Below, in pieces: positions 38,154 to 50,200 of a stretch of 64,000 nt of DNA (the first letter of the stretch is position 1; the number at the start of each line of letters is the position of its first letter). The stretch is taken from the NCBI GenBank assembly GCA_024704765.1, contig JAKMXF010000144.1, positions 558,001-622,000 on the forward strand, given 5' to 3'. The stretch comes from Oopsacas minuta (lineage: Eukaryota > Porifera > Hexactinellida > Lyssacinosida > Leucopsacidae). Made by a program: the position numbers and the translations under genes. The notes under the pieces were generated by a model. The model was not told the origin of the DNA and made no database searches. It saw only the letters and a program-made list of their open reading frames with translations.

Positions 38154-39245
38154 ATGAGTACTGATAGATTTGGCTTTGAATTAGAGTCGGAACAAGCTTC
38201 ATATAGCTTTTGCATACCACATAATAAGTTGAGAAAACGTGAGAGCAAATGGTTAAAAATGTTTGACAAATGGGATTATTATATGTCTAAAAAATCGGAT
38301 TTGATTAGAGTTCGTTGTCAGAAAGGAATCCCGTATTCCCTGCGTGGCAAAGCTTGGAGGTACCTAACACATAGTTATATCCTAGAAGAGCAACATCCAG
38401 GACTATTCAATGACCTTGTTAGACAGGCGGATAAGATAGCGAATCCAAATGATTTATCAGCCATCATTAAGGATCTGCATCGTACTTTCCCTGCGAATGA
38501 AACCTTTGCCGATGAAAAAGGCCGTGACGAATTGAGACGCGTTCTCTCAGCCCTTGCTGCCTACAAACCTGAGCATGGCTACTGCCAGGCCATGTCTCCC
38601 ATAGTAGCTACACTTCTGATGCATATGCCTGCTGAATCTGCTTTCTGGGTGATGGTTAGAATCTTAGAAGATTATCTCCCTGGATATTTCTCTGATGGTT
38701 TATTCTCTCTGCAAGTAGACTGTGAAATATTTGGCATGCTTCTTCCTTCCTTCGCGCCTAGATTAGCTGCACACATGAAATCAATCGGAGCTGTGCCTAG
38801 CGTTATCTTGCTGGAATGGTTCATGTGTCTCTTCTGTAGAACTTTACCGTTTTCATGTGCTCTTAGAGTAATAGACATATTTATGTACGAGGGGCCTATT
38901 GCTTTGATGAAAGCTGCACTATCTCTATCTATCCTTAAAATGGGATCATCATATGATAAATATTCAACAGTTAATGAGTTCTATCCAGCAATGCGAGAGT
39001 TATCCCCTGAGATAACTCATGAATCCGTTCTCATTCCTTACATGTTTTCTCTTAAAGTTAAGCAGAAACAAATTGAAAGATTACATCTTGTTTCTGAGGA
39101 GAGAATTAAGCAAGAACAAGCAGCAACAGCTAAGAGACGGTCAGAATACAAACAAAGACAAGCTGAACATAATCTGCTATCTGTTTCTAGCGAGGGTAGT
39201 CGTGGATCTACTCCCAGCCCTACAATCAGACTGAGTAACGAATAG
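38154..39245 (+). CDS. TBC1D10-like Rab GTPase-activating protein
   Basis: 363 residues, single exon. A TBC domain spans about 55-270, and both catalytic fingers are present: Arg110 in IIKDLHRTFP (IxxDxxR motif) and Gln145 in GYCQAM (YxQ motif). RKRESKWLKMFDKWDYYMSKK before the domain and GIPYSLRGKAWRYL, LMHMPAESAFW and YLPGYF inside it match the TBC1D10/EPI64 group. That group acts on Rab27, Rab35 and Rab8 in vertebrates; the target here is not shown by sequence. A basic coiled tail (EERIKQEQAATAKRR) ends the protein. It is shorter than human TBC1D10A (about 500 residues), missing the long C-terminus. Confidence 0.88.
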   Translation: MSTDRFGFELESEQASYSFCIPHNKLRKRESKWLKMFDKWDYYMSKKSDLIRVRCQKGIPYSLRGKAWRYLTHSYILEEQHPGLFNDLVRQADKIANPNDLSAIIKDLHRTFPANETFADEKGRDELRRVLSALAAYKPEHGYCQAMSPIVATLLMHMPAESAFWVMVRILEDYLPGYFSDGLFSLQVDCEIFGMLLPSFAPRLAAHMKSIGAVPSVILLEWFMCLFCRTLPFSCALRVIDIFMYEGPIALMKAALSLSILKMGSSYDKYSTVNEFYPAMRELSPEITHESVLIPYMFSLKVKQKQIERLHLVSEERIKQEQAATAKRRSEYKQRQAEHNLLSVSSEGSRGSTPSPTIRLSNE

Positions 39246-40443
39246 CTTCACCCTTCCTTCCCAATACTTGTAAAATATATTTTTACCGAATAATTATAGA
39301 AAACTTCACTTCAAACTATTACTATTCTTATCGCTTAATTATATTAAATCATACATGCTGATATCTTTATTTGAATTAATGGGAGTGAAGGTTAATCGTG
39401 AATTATATTAATTATTAGATATTACAAGGCTTTGGCGCATATCAAGCTCAAATAGATTATTCCATTTGTTAAATAATTTGTTAATATCTTGTTGTTGCAT
39501 TAAACAGAGTTGGTAAATGGTTAAATTCGTTTCGAATCTTATTGCCCATTACAGTGGCTGATATATTTTCAATTATTCAAAGTTATACAGCGTAACAAAA
39601 AGGAACGATCTCGCCAATTCTTGTTAATCTCCCTGAAATTATTTTGATACAAGAAGCTAACAAATCGTCAAATCTCTGGCGCTTGATTTGAATTTAAAAT
39701 TATTAACGGTTGTATCATAGTTGCAAATATATTTATTTATCTTCTCTCTATAAGGTAAAGTATTCAAAAGTTCCATTCAAAAGTATTCTTTCTAACTGAT
39801 TCATAGCCAACTCAAAATTTACTATATATAGGCAATGAATGGATTAAACTACGTATTACAAGTCACATGTTTTAAAAGGACGCTACAGGATTTTTGGAAA
39901 AATTCCAACTTCCCTAATTACTCCATTATCAGGAGACATCGGCTTCCTATAATACTTAAGACAATAATTGACTAATGGGATTCTCAGTTCTAAGAAAATT
40001 CGTTTTACTGCTTCCATTCTTGTGTTATTTTTATAACACATGACTCTTCACGACTAGCTGTTTTGGTAAAAATCTCACATTCTTATCAGTTGATAGAAAT
40101 TCAGGGTTTCGCATCACTTAGATAATCTTCAAATAATTATCAATTCAGTATGAAATGTATTACATTTACTCAAGCTACGTAGTGAATGGAAGCACCTTAT
40201 CTTTTCCGTTTTTCTTTAAAACTTTCTGATTTTACCTCTGAATTGAATTACCTAATAGTTGGGGAAATAGCCGGTATTTTGATAACTTTATTTACGCCCT
40301 CATTTTACCTGATTTCCTCGACGATAAATAACAATTCATAAAATTACTTACAGTATGCATTATTTCTACTAAAGGAACTTTCATGAGAGTATTACTGAAT
40401 ATTTATACGAATTCTATACTATCCTGTTTCGCTATTAGCTTAC
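39246..40443. other. Large intergenic region
   Basis: 1.2 kb of AT-rich sequence between the TBC1D10-like gene and HGSNAT. I see no gene, RNA or clear repeat. Confidence 0.45.
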
Positions 40444-43400
40444 ATGATGAATAATATATTCCTATTTACCTTGTTCTTGGCTGTGACCTTTGTACCTCTT
40501 AATGGAGTTCCATCTCGACGACGTCTAGGTGTAGTAAGTGAGTATTTCAATTATCATATTTATTCGGAATGTTGCTTAATGATATCTATTTCCATCTTCT
40601 AGACGCAAGTCATTATATTACGCTACACTTACTAATTGAAGATTGTGTATCTGATAAAGTACATTTCAATATTCGCATCACTAGCCTGAGTAATAACGTA
40701 AGTTCCATGTTTCTATCATTACGATCGCAATTCTATAACTTAACAATTTTACCTATTCAGATTACTGTAGAACAGATCTCCCTTGGTTGTAGTGCCGAAC
40801 CGAGTTTCTGGACGGATGGTTGGTCAAATTGTGTATTAGAGCCATATTGTAATATATTTATTACGTAACTTTCTATTAGAATCTGGTCTCAATATTTTTG
40901 CTGGAAAAACAGAAAAGCTGGAATACATAACTAGTAAGTTAAAATCCACGAATTTCTAATATTCCTTATTACTACAAATAATGAAATCATAATTTCTTAG
41001 CCATCCTGCTACACTCTATGATAAAAGTTGCTAATTCTTCATCTTACACTAACAATACGTTTATATTCTATGGAAACCAAACTCAAGTATCGTTTTGGAA
41101 TAAGAATAATGATATGAAGTAAGCTCTGTTGCGAAATGCCATAAACATTCCTTTCTCCTAAATGTACTCTTGATCAGCTCTTTTTATTCCGTTTAGAGTA
41201 TCATCTGGCCCCCCTTCAATCGACACAGCATTAATACAGCTAACAAACTCGTTATATGATAACATCTCATTAAGTGGACTGTCAGAGCTATGTTATGAGG
41301 TTAGCTAACATCTAGTACTTACTGATGTTATTATTAAGTGCAATTGGAAGTATAATTATTTTAATTTACATTAGCCAGCATTTTTCTGAACTTTACCCTA
41401 TCTATCATTGCATATACTTCTTATCTATGTGTATTGAAATATTGTAATTATTATTATTTTTCATTTTGTAGTGTCAATATTATCCTATATTTGATGATAA
41501 ACCTTATATTAAACCATTGGAGAGTGTGTCTTTTGAAATAGACTCGCGGTTTTTGTACACACTTAAATTCACTCGGAGGTTCTATAGCAACCATTCAGAG
41601 AAAATGTATGTTGATTTATATGCAAATAATTAATGTATTTTACTAACAGTGTGTTTTCAAGCTTGTACCTCCCATACTATTACCAAGAACAAGCTATATA
41701 CATTATTCACATTACTCAGTTCAATAAAACGCCAGATATTTGGCTGCATAAGAAGGGAAACAACACATATTTACGTTAGTTAATTATTATTTTATAAACG
41801 TAATTCATACATAGTTTAATGATTGTAATTGAGTATAAAAGCTCGCATGTGGGTTTCCGTGATATTACCGATAATCTTAATCATTCTCTTCTATTATTGC
41901 CACCGATAACAATTGTCTATTCAAACTGACACACTTTTATATGTTATCAAATTATCTATTAATGCATTTACCAACATCTAGGTTAATTAAGCTTTACCTT
42001 AACTGCATGTTTGAAATAAATATATTTCCTCTCTCATTATACCCTTCATCCGCGTCAGAATTAATTAAGGAATGTAGGAGGGTTATGGTAATCCCATCTT
42101 TGACCTCATTTCATGCCATTCAATACTTTCGAACTATCAGCTTCCTTTATGCTAGATATAGATTATATAATACAAAACTATTTTTGTATAATTTGCCTAT
42201 TGTATTCAAGCATGTTTATACTCCTCTATATTACTAACTATTATCTTATTTAGCTCTTATTGTGAATTGTGCAATATTTGTACTCCTCGCCTCAATATTC
42301 ACTTTCCTATCATTGGTGTTGAAGTGAGTTAAATTAATTTACAAACCTGAAGATAGTGTAAATATCCGCTCGTTAATTGCTTTACCAGCCTGCCAGCTGG
42401 AGTGGAGTGGAGTATCTAATCCATAAGACAAAGTACGAATTTTAAAATAGCAACAAACAATTAATTATATAAAATATGTTCCTTAAATTAGAATTTTAAT
42501 TTACAATAAAAATGTATTTAAATCTAATCAAAATGGAAATTCTGATTTGTTTATTGAAAGTTGGACTTTTCTAAATATAGTTTGACCCTAAAATTATTAA
42601 TTATTCTGAAGTTATTATTTATTCTTAATAATATTTCATTTTCATTTCTAATCAAATTTAGATTTCTGAATAAGAAAAAGATCTTTATGCTCCCAAGCAT
42701 TGAGAAACTTATTAATAATGTAAGTTTTGATAATCCGTATGTGTTTACCCCTCTTGTCTGTTCTAATGGAAATGATGAGTTACTCTAAATCTGCTCAGTA
42801 ATTCTTTGTCGCCAATTCAGAATATGATATTTTAGGAGTTAGGAGGTGGAACAAGTCAGGTAGGTAGAGCATCAACCACTAGCGGAGACATCAATAATTC
42901 AAGTCATAAGGATGTCTCTCCTGCTGAAGAAGTTCCTTTGTTGAATGGCCGTTTTAAGGTTAGTATTAGTAGGGTTATATGTGAGTAGGTAACTGTATCG
43001 TGATCCTCGGGCTCCAATTTATTTGCATACAAATTACGAATTTCATCGTTATTCTGCAATTCAATCTTGATTACTTAAAATACAAATCTAATGTAAATAT
43101 AAAAGTGTGAAAAGGAGCACGATTGGATTAGTTATAACCCCACATAGTCTGGAAGCAAAAAAGACCCCTACGATGGCAAGAAAGAAAGATTAAAGTCTCT
43201 CGATACTTTTAGAGGGTAAAAGTATATTTTAATAATTATGTTAATAATATACCATATTTTTATTACAATATTTTATAGGTTATCGTTGTGTATAATGATA
43301 TTCGTTAACTATGGAGGAGGAGGTTATTGGTTCTTCGATCATAGCACATGGAATGGTAAGTATGATACTATTCCTTGGATAACTTTTAAATATTGGATTG

Positions 43401-46400
43401 TATAACTTTTCTTTTGAAAAGCAATCGATTTTTCTATATAATTATTCAACGTATGCTGACCTAATATATTTAATAGGAATTACAGTTGCTGATTTAGTAT
43501 TTCCTTGGTAAGTTACATTAGCAGTTCACTATTTGGGAAATGCAAATTCTTGTGTGTTTATTCTTACAGGTTCGTATGGATAATGGGAGTATCCATGGTG
43601 TATTCATTCCGTGGGAGGGGAGCTGATTCTAAATTATCCCTCTATTATCAAATTGTCAGGAGAAGTGTTATCTTATTTGGATTGGGAGTTCTATTTGTAA
43701 ATAACTGTAAGTAATCTCGAATGAATAATATAGCAAATTAATTACAATGATTCTCTCCTTATTAGGTTATGATCTTGCTACGTGTAGAGTCCCAGGAGTT
43801 CTACAAAGATTTGCTATTACATATTTCGTATGTGCTTCTATAGAATTCATCTTTCTATTCGTTTATCGAATCAAATGGCTTGCTAAGCTAGCTACATGGA
43901 TTCCTAATCTGGCAATAGATCTCTACTACACATCATTTCAATGGGTTATAATGTTTGTTATTGAGATTATTTGGCTTGCAATTACCTTTGGATTACAGTT
44001 TGATGATTGCCCCAGGTTAGATTTCTTATGTATTCATGTGTACAACAATTATTTTCTGTATAGTGCGCTACGATATTCTCGAATGAACATTATAACATAT
44101 TCATGTCAGGTTGTAACAAGGTGAACAATCCGTGAACTATAACCTGCTATTGTTTGCTTTCTGCCTGCAAACGTCACCGTTTGATCTTTAATGAATTCTT
44201 GTAATATCATTTAATCATCTGTATTTCCACAAAAATGCTATCATCTGCATTTTATGAGAATCAAATTCATGTTTCTATCAATAGTGTGTATTGTGTAGTA
44301 TATTTCACAGCCGTATATTTATCTTGACTCAATCTAACAAAGTGACTTTTGTAGAGAGATGAGTAATTAAGTTGTTGCTCTTCCCGATCTACTATATTAT
44401 TGCAAATGTATCAGCTGTGAAATCTCGTTAACCGTCAAGGAAATTTTGTCAGAGTATGCAATATCCAGAGTCATAGAAATACTATGATTGTCAGTGTACT
44501 ACCTGTCATTCGGGGTTCTTAATACTCAGATTCCTTATAGTTATATGGCATAACTATGTAGTTTTTCGTTGCTATGAAGATGTATCCTTACAAAGCACTT
44601 TATTGCATGACATGTAAAAAATTATCCACCAATAAATCACCCAACACATGATATTACTTTATGCTAATTATAAAATTCAGCTGAATATTTGTATATCTAC
44701 CACCGCCAGTAATATCACCTATACGCTATATTTTGTATTAGTCTGTGTTTGCGTTTTTTTAATTAATTACAACAACTTGTATGATACCACTAATATACCT
44801 ACAGTTATAATCGATCTACCGTATATGCTTGATGCCGCTAGATTTATTGATATAATTACATGTAGGAGTGTATTATATTATATTAATTACATTCATATGG
44901 GTAGAGGTTACCTGGGACCTGGTGGGATATCTCACGATGGAAACTACAGTGATTGTACAGGTGGAGCTGCCTACTACATTGATAAAACATTCTTCGGAAG
45001 AGATCATATCTACGCTACACCAACTTGTAAAGTATGTAATTGTGTGTTATTCGATAAAATGATGGCAAATTTGATATATACGATAAGGATGCTATGGTAG
45101 ATTGTGTAGACATATTCCTACGTGATTGTATCTTCACAATATTCCACACTTGATATACGTTATCTCGAACTTATCAAACATTTTGATTTCCCCTGAGGAT
45201 CCAAGATACCGGATGTCAACTAAGTAAATTTCGTGGAGAGGCGGAAGAAGCATAGAATCAAAGGAGACAATTGTATCTTCGCATTTCTGCTCGCGTTTAA
45301 TCCGTTGGGCGAACTATTACAATTGTCTCTTTCCTGAGTCAATTATTATCCATCACTCCTCGCTCTTAAATTCATTTGAATATAAGAAATATTTAATCTA
45401 ATTAATATCAATTCTGGTCTATTATACGGATTCGAATGCAGTGAGGAAGTATTATTTATTATAATCTATTACCACAGGAAGTCTATAAAACTGGACCGTT
45501 TGATCCGGAAGGAATGCTTGGGTCTCTCAACTCTATTGTCATGTGCTACTTTGGAGTATATGTAAGCTAACAACAACAACAATAACAATATTTATGTTAA
45601 TTAATTAACGAATAATTAAAATGTTTATCTGTCTCCAGGCTGGAAATATTCTTCTCCATCATAAAGGTCATCTGGGTAGGATAATTAGATGGCTTATATG
45701 GGCATTAGCAACGGTTAGCGATCTTAGCATATTATTTAATTATTCTTACTGATTTGTTTGCGATTCGGTTGCAAAATATTACTAAAATATTAATTATATT
45801 TTTTAGGGTGTTGTAGCGTTAGCTTTATGTGAAGGCAAGCAAAACGATGGTTTAATTCCAATCAACAAGAATCTTTGGTATGCAAATTTACAATTCACTT
45901 ACTAATATTCATATGTTATTTCTAATTATTTATTTGCTTCGTTTCAGGTCTCTATCTTTTATTTTATCCCTCACGTCGATGGCTTTTATTCTCCTCGCTG
46001 CTTTGTATGTATTAATTGATGTGACTAAGATTTGGAATGGAGCTCCATTTCGTTATGTTGGTATGTTTGCTATTTATATGAATTGATATTTTGTGTTTAT
46101 TGTTGAATATCTCTGGAAATTCGAGGGATAGCTTCATATCTGCGAAAATCCCTCCTTAACAACACAAGAATGTACAATAGTGCGAGAATATAACTTATTT
46201 TTACCGCTAATATTTCTGCGAAAATCGATCTAAATCACGTTTTCTATTAGGTTTGAATTCAATTTTGATCTACATGGGACATACAGTATTCCAGTACTAT
46301 TTCCCATTCAGATGGGTTGGTATTGAAGACAATCACACAACCTACCTGCTATCAAATGAAATTGGAGTAGCTATGTGGATGGCTATTGCTTTTTACTGCG

Positions 46401-46429
46401 ACTGTATCAAATTTTATATCAAGGTTTAG
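40444..46429 (+). CDS. hgsnat: Heparan-alpha-glucosaminide N-acetyltransferase
   Basis: Lysosomal membrane enzyme that acetylates terminal glucosamine of heparan sulfate. Resolved exons: 40444-40528 (signal-peptide-like start; donor uncertain), 40603-40697, 40761 onward (3' end unresolved), 41001-41118, 41197-41299, 41472-41605, 41662-41774, 42254-42323 (TM), 42662-42719, 42836-42958, 43148-43215, 43279-43355, 43477-43507, 43570-43706, 43766-44015, 44905-45031, 45478-45561, 45639-45713, 45807-45877, 45948-46060, 46251-46429. Signature blocks: SLDTFRG, IFVNYGGGGYWFFDHSTWNG (His of the proposed active site kept), ITVADLVFPWFVWIMGVS, CRVPGVLQRFAITYF, YLGPGGISHDGNYSDCTGGAAYYIDK, FDPEGMLGSLNSIVM, LIPINKNLWSLSF, LNSILIYMGH. 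All junctions from 41001 on keep frame. A small exon around 40905-40930 probably links exon 3 to 41001. Confidence 0.92.
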
Positions 46430-47285
46430 TCCCTATGGATACCCTATTATATCCCTACTCCCTCCGAACTGTTATTGGTAGATTTTAATATTTGTATACT
46501 TGTTCATAGATTCGTATTTTGTTGGAGCTTTTGCTATTCGCATATTGTATATTTGTACATTTTACATATTGCATATTTGTATTGTAAGAATAATGTGTAT
46601 ATTGATGATTATAGCTTATTAATTTGATTTGGTTGAAGAGGTAGGTTCTTGATCAAGAGGTAGAACCTACCTCTTACACCAAAAGTATTTGCATGATTGT
46701 ATGGAATGTTGTTATTCAGCCAGCCTCTTGTATGATTATCTGGAATTTGATTAGATTCTTAATTTATGAATTTGTTTTCCCTCTCTCCGCTATCAAATTA
46801 CAGTAGACAGAGTTAAACGGATCAACCTGGTTAATTGGGCCACTTGCCCAGAAACAGAACTGTAAAAATATTGTTAAATTTTTCCTTTTAATCGGGTCAA
46901 AATGGCCCCTACTCTTAACGTGGCCCAATCAAAGCAGAGTATACTGTACTTGTTATATAATCAGATGACTTTACTAGTTGTCGCCAATACTTAAGAATTT
47001 GTTTGGGGTTCTAAACGCTAAATTAGCTGTTTATATTTATCTCTTGATCAAGGCATTGTTATTCACCTGTTGTTTATCTAGCTACGTATGATACAATTAT
47101 TTGATCTGCCATGATTTATTCTAGAGCTATTTCCTCTGGCTTGTACTTCCACACGTTACAATTATGTCAACCACTTAAACTCTTTCATTATTAATGAACA
47201 AGAACTAATTGAGTAAGTTCTCTGTGTGTGTATCTAATAACATATCCTACATGACCTCAGAGTATAATTAATACAGCATGTTAGA
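46430..47285. other. Intergenic region after HGSNAT
   Basis: AT-rich, containing the inverted-repeat element at 46801-46946. A second small inverted repeat at about 46638-46673 (gaggtaggttcttgatcaagaggtagaacctacctct) could form a hairpin. Confidence 0.5.
46801..46946. mobile_element. MITE with TA target duplication
   Basis: The left end begins CAGTAGACAGAGTTAAAC and reaches TTAATTGGGCCAC. The reverse complement of the right end begins CAGTATACTCTGCTTTGATT and reaches GGGCCAC. TA flanks both sides. The 146-bp element has no coding capacity. The arms are imperfect but aligned end to end. Confidence 0.6.
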
Positions 47286-50200
47286 ATGGCCAGCTGGTCT
47301 GATATAGAACCTGAAGAGATCCCAATCATCGCGTCAGGTGAAGCAGACAATGTACAGAAAAAGCCCCCATTCTCTCTAGAGCTATCCTCAAGAGAAGATG
47401 AATTCAGACTTGTGCATTTGAAACGTTGCTTCAATCGATGTGATAAAGACAGCGATGGTTTTATTGATAGTAAAGCGCTTAGGAAACTATGTGTGATGTT
47501 AGAAATGCCTCAGTTCGCTTCTGGAGAGAGTGCTACTGCTCTTTTCAAGGCATTGGATGTTAATTCTCTGGGCAAGATTGCCTTTAAGGATTTTCTTCGT
47601 TACAAAGATATTTATCTAAGGAGTGCGTTAGCTGTGGGTGACAAACCAACAAGGATTCTAGAGCAGACAGGATCCCTATCTCCCTCTTCTTCTGTCACAA
47701 CCTCCTCCTACCAAGAGGGTGTCATGTCTATGGACTCAGAACTAGAGACAGGACACACGTTTGAATCTCCAGGACATGAGGCAAGATCGTTCCCACACAG
47801 GACTGACCAGAGGAGATTACCTGGTGCTAGCGACAGCTCAGAATCTCCCGACAACTTGGAGACAGGTGCAAAGGGAGAGAAGAGACGTATCCGTCCGAGT
47901 AGCGCAGGACTTACTAGTGGAAATTCTACACGGAAAGTTAGCAGACCCAGTAGTGCTGAGCTAAGATATTCAGGTATGTGTCTGCTAGCTATTCTATAGA
48001 ATAAATGCTACTATTAGTTACTACAGTCGTTATTTGTATAATTACCGTATTTATTCGAATAGTAGCCGGGGCGATTATTTGAGTGAAGTAATTAGGTAAG
48101 TACTAGGTAGGTATTCATTTTATTCGCACTAAATAGAGTAATGCTATTAGTATTTACATTGACCTACTATTTGAAGAAATACGGTAGTCGTAGGTGTACA
48201 TAATCTTGCTTAGACTGTGTCTTGTGTGTCTTGTGTGTGTGTAACTGTCTAGATTATATAATTCGACTTATCAACAATTCGCGGTAGGCGATTATTAATT
48301 TCAAATCCCCCAAAAGGGGGGCAATTATTCGAGAGAGGCGATTATTTGAATAGGGGCTACTATTCGAATAAATACGGTAATACAATTTCAAAGAAACTGA
48401 GAGTGTTTCAATTCATTCTAAAATTTATTGAAAGTAAATGAATAATGAATTTACCGATGAACTAATTTGATATTCTTTTGTTTATATTGAAAATACATTA
48501 GAATCAATTGCCGAGTGCTTATTTGTATTGTAATTTCTGTTCTCAGATTTTGCACACAGTAATCCAAGTTTATCATTACGTGCTAAGAGCTATACATTCC
48601 TCAGTGCTTCCTCTTGTAAAGATGAGACAGTAAGAACTAGGAAACGTTCCTCCTCCTCTGGTTATATCCACCAGCTGTTATCTATACATCAACAACCTAG
48701 TAGTAGTGAAGTGAGGGACAGAGAGGCTGAACCTGAACCAGGAGAGGTTAATAATAATATTACTACTTAAAACAAGCTCCTAATTCGAATTCCCATCGAC
48801 GTTTTATGCATTTTACTATGTCTATGAAATTCCCATGTTTTTAAGGCCCAAATTAAATGTATGTCATACTGATTTGACCATATTTATAGATCCACTATAT
48901 CCCTATACCTGAAAATTTTCTCAGATATAGCTTTTTTGTGGTGTTCGTTTGGGTAGCTCCACTTCACAAAATTCTGAATATTCCATTAAGCTGAAGCATG
49001 CATAATATTCTGCTACGTAATTGTGGAGGTTTTTGGGTAGATTTATATTAAGTTCTTTTTTTAATGAATATTCCTGCAGCTGATGTATAGAAATATTCCC
49101 TACATCAATCTCAGTTAATTAACAGGAAATTACCATATTGCAACCTAGTCTAGACATAATTTTTGAATTATTTTAATTCACAGTAATTTATGTTGCTTAA
49201 CTTGTCTCTTGTTGTCACTCTATACCTTCTCTTCCCGTTCAGGATGATGTTACATCACTTACCCCCGTGTATCCTCAACCAAGTAAATTCAGGAAGAAAT
49301 TAAGTTCATTAGATTCTCCTATCTTCAATCCATCTCTACCTTCCAACTCCCTCCCATTAGAAGCTCTTCCCTCTGCGCCAGTATGCGTTCTACAGTCTAT
49401 GTGTCAGGACGGCAGTGATCACGTGAGTATGTCTGAAATAATGGAGTTACTGCAAGCCCTGGGATTTGATCAGAATGACATATCAGAGGATGTGGATAGA
49501 GTACTCCAGGAAGTCCCTAGAGATGGAGAGGGGAGATTGAGTGTCATAGGAGTAGCTCTTGCTATGGAGAGGATTCTAGTTGGTGAAGAGGATGTTCCAG
49601 AGGGGTCTTTCCTCAGACAATTGTCTCTTAAACTCTACCAACAAGAGATTATCATCTGGAGGAGAACTCACCAAATTGTAAGTATTATTACAGTGAATTA
49701 TAGGACTATGTATTGGCAGTTATTCAATATAGCTGTTTGTATTATAGTCTATGGCTGAGAAGGGTCAGCTGCTTGAGAACTTGGACTACCACAGAGGGGA
49801 ACAACGTCGATTACTCAACTGGGGAGATGAACAGGCTGAGCTAGAAGCACTGCACTGGGACCTGAAGTTAAGGGACATAGAACACAAACATAAACTCAAA
49901 CTGAGATCTATAGAAGATAGCAAAAGGGAAGAGTTAGATAATTTAATGGAGAAAACTACCAAAGAACTAGAAGATCGAGAAAAAGTAAATGATATTGTTT
50001 CTACTAACATATTGTTGTATTAAAATATACTTTCTACTCAGACAAATAGAGCTTTACAAAATGAAAGTGACCAATTAAGGGACCTTGTAAAAGACCTTAA
50101 GGCAGATTACAAATACATGTGCAGACAGTTAGATGAATATAAAATTAAATCTATTCACTCAGAACGTCTTATAGAAGCCTTACAGCTACAACAACAGGAT

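Noticed and set aside
44648-45100. 150-codon frame as a separate gene
   Set aside because: Its useful part (YLGPGGISHDGNYSDCTGG) is an HGSNAT exon at 44905-45031; the rest is read-through of flanking introns.
45255-45345. Inverted repeat around agacaattgta in the HGSNAT intron 45032-45477
   Set aside because: A 12-15 bp hairpin in AT-rich DNA; no flanking duplication or second copy found.
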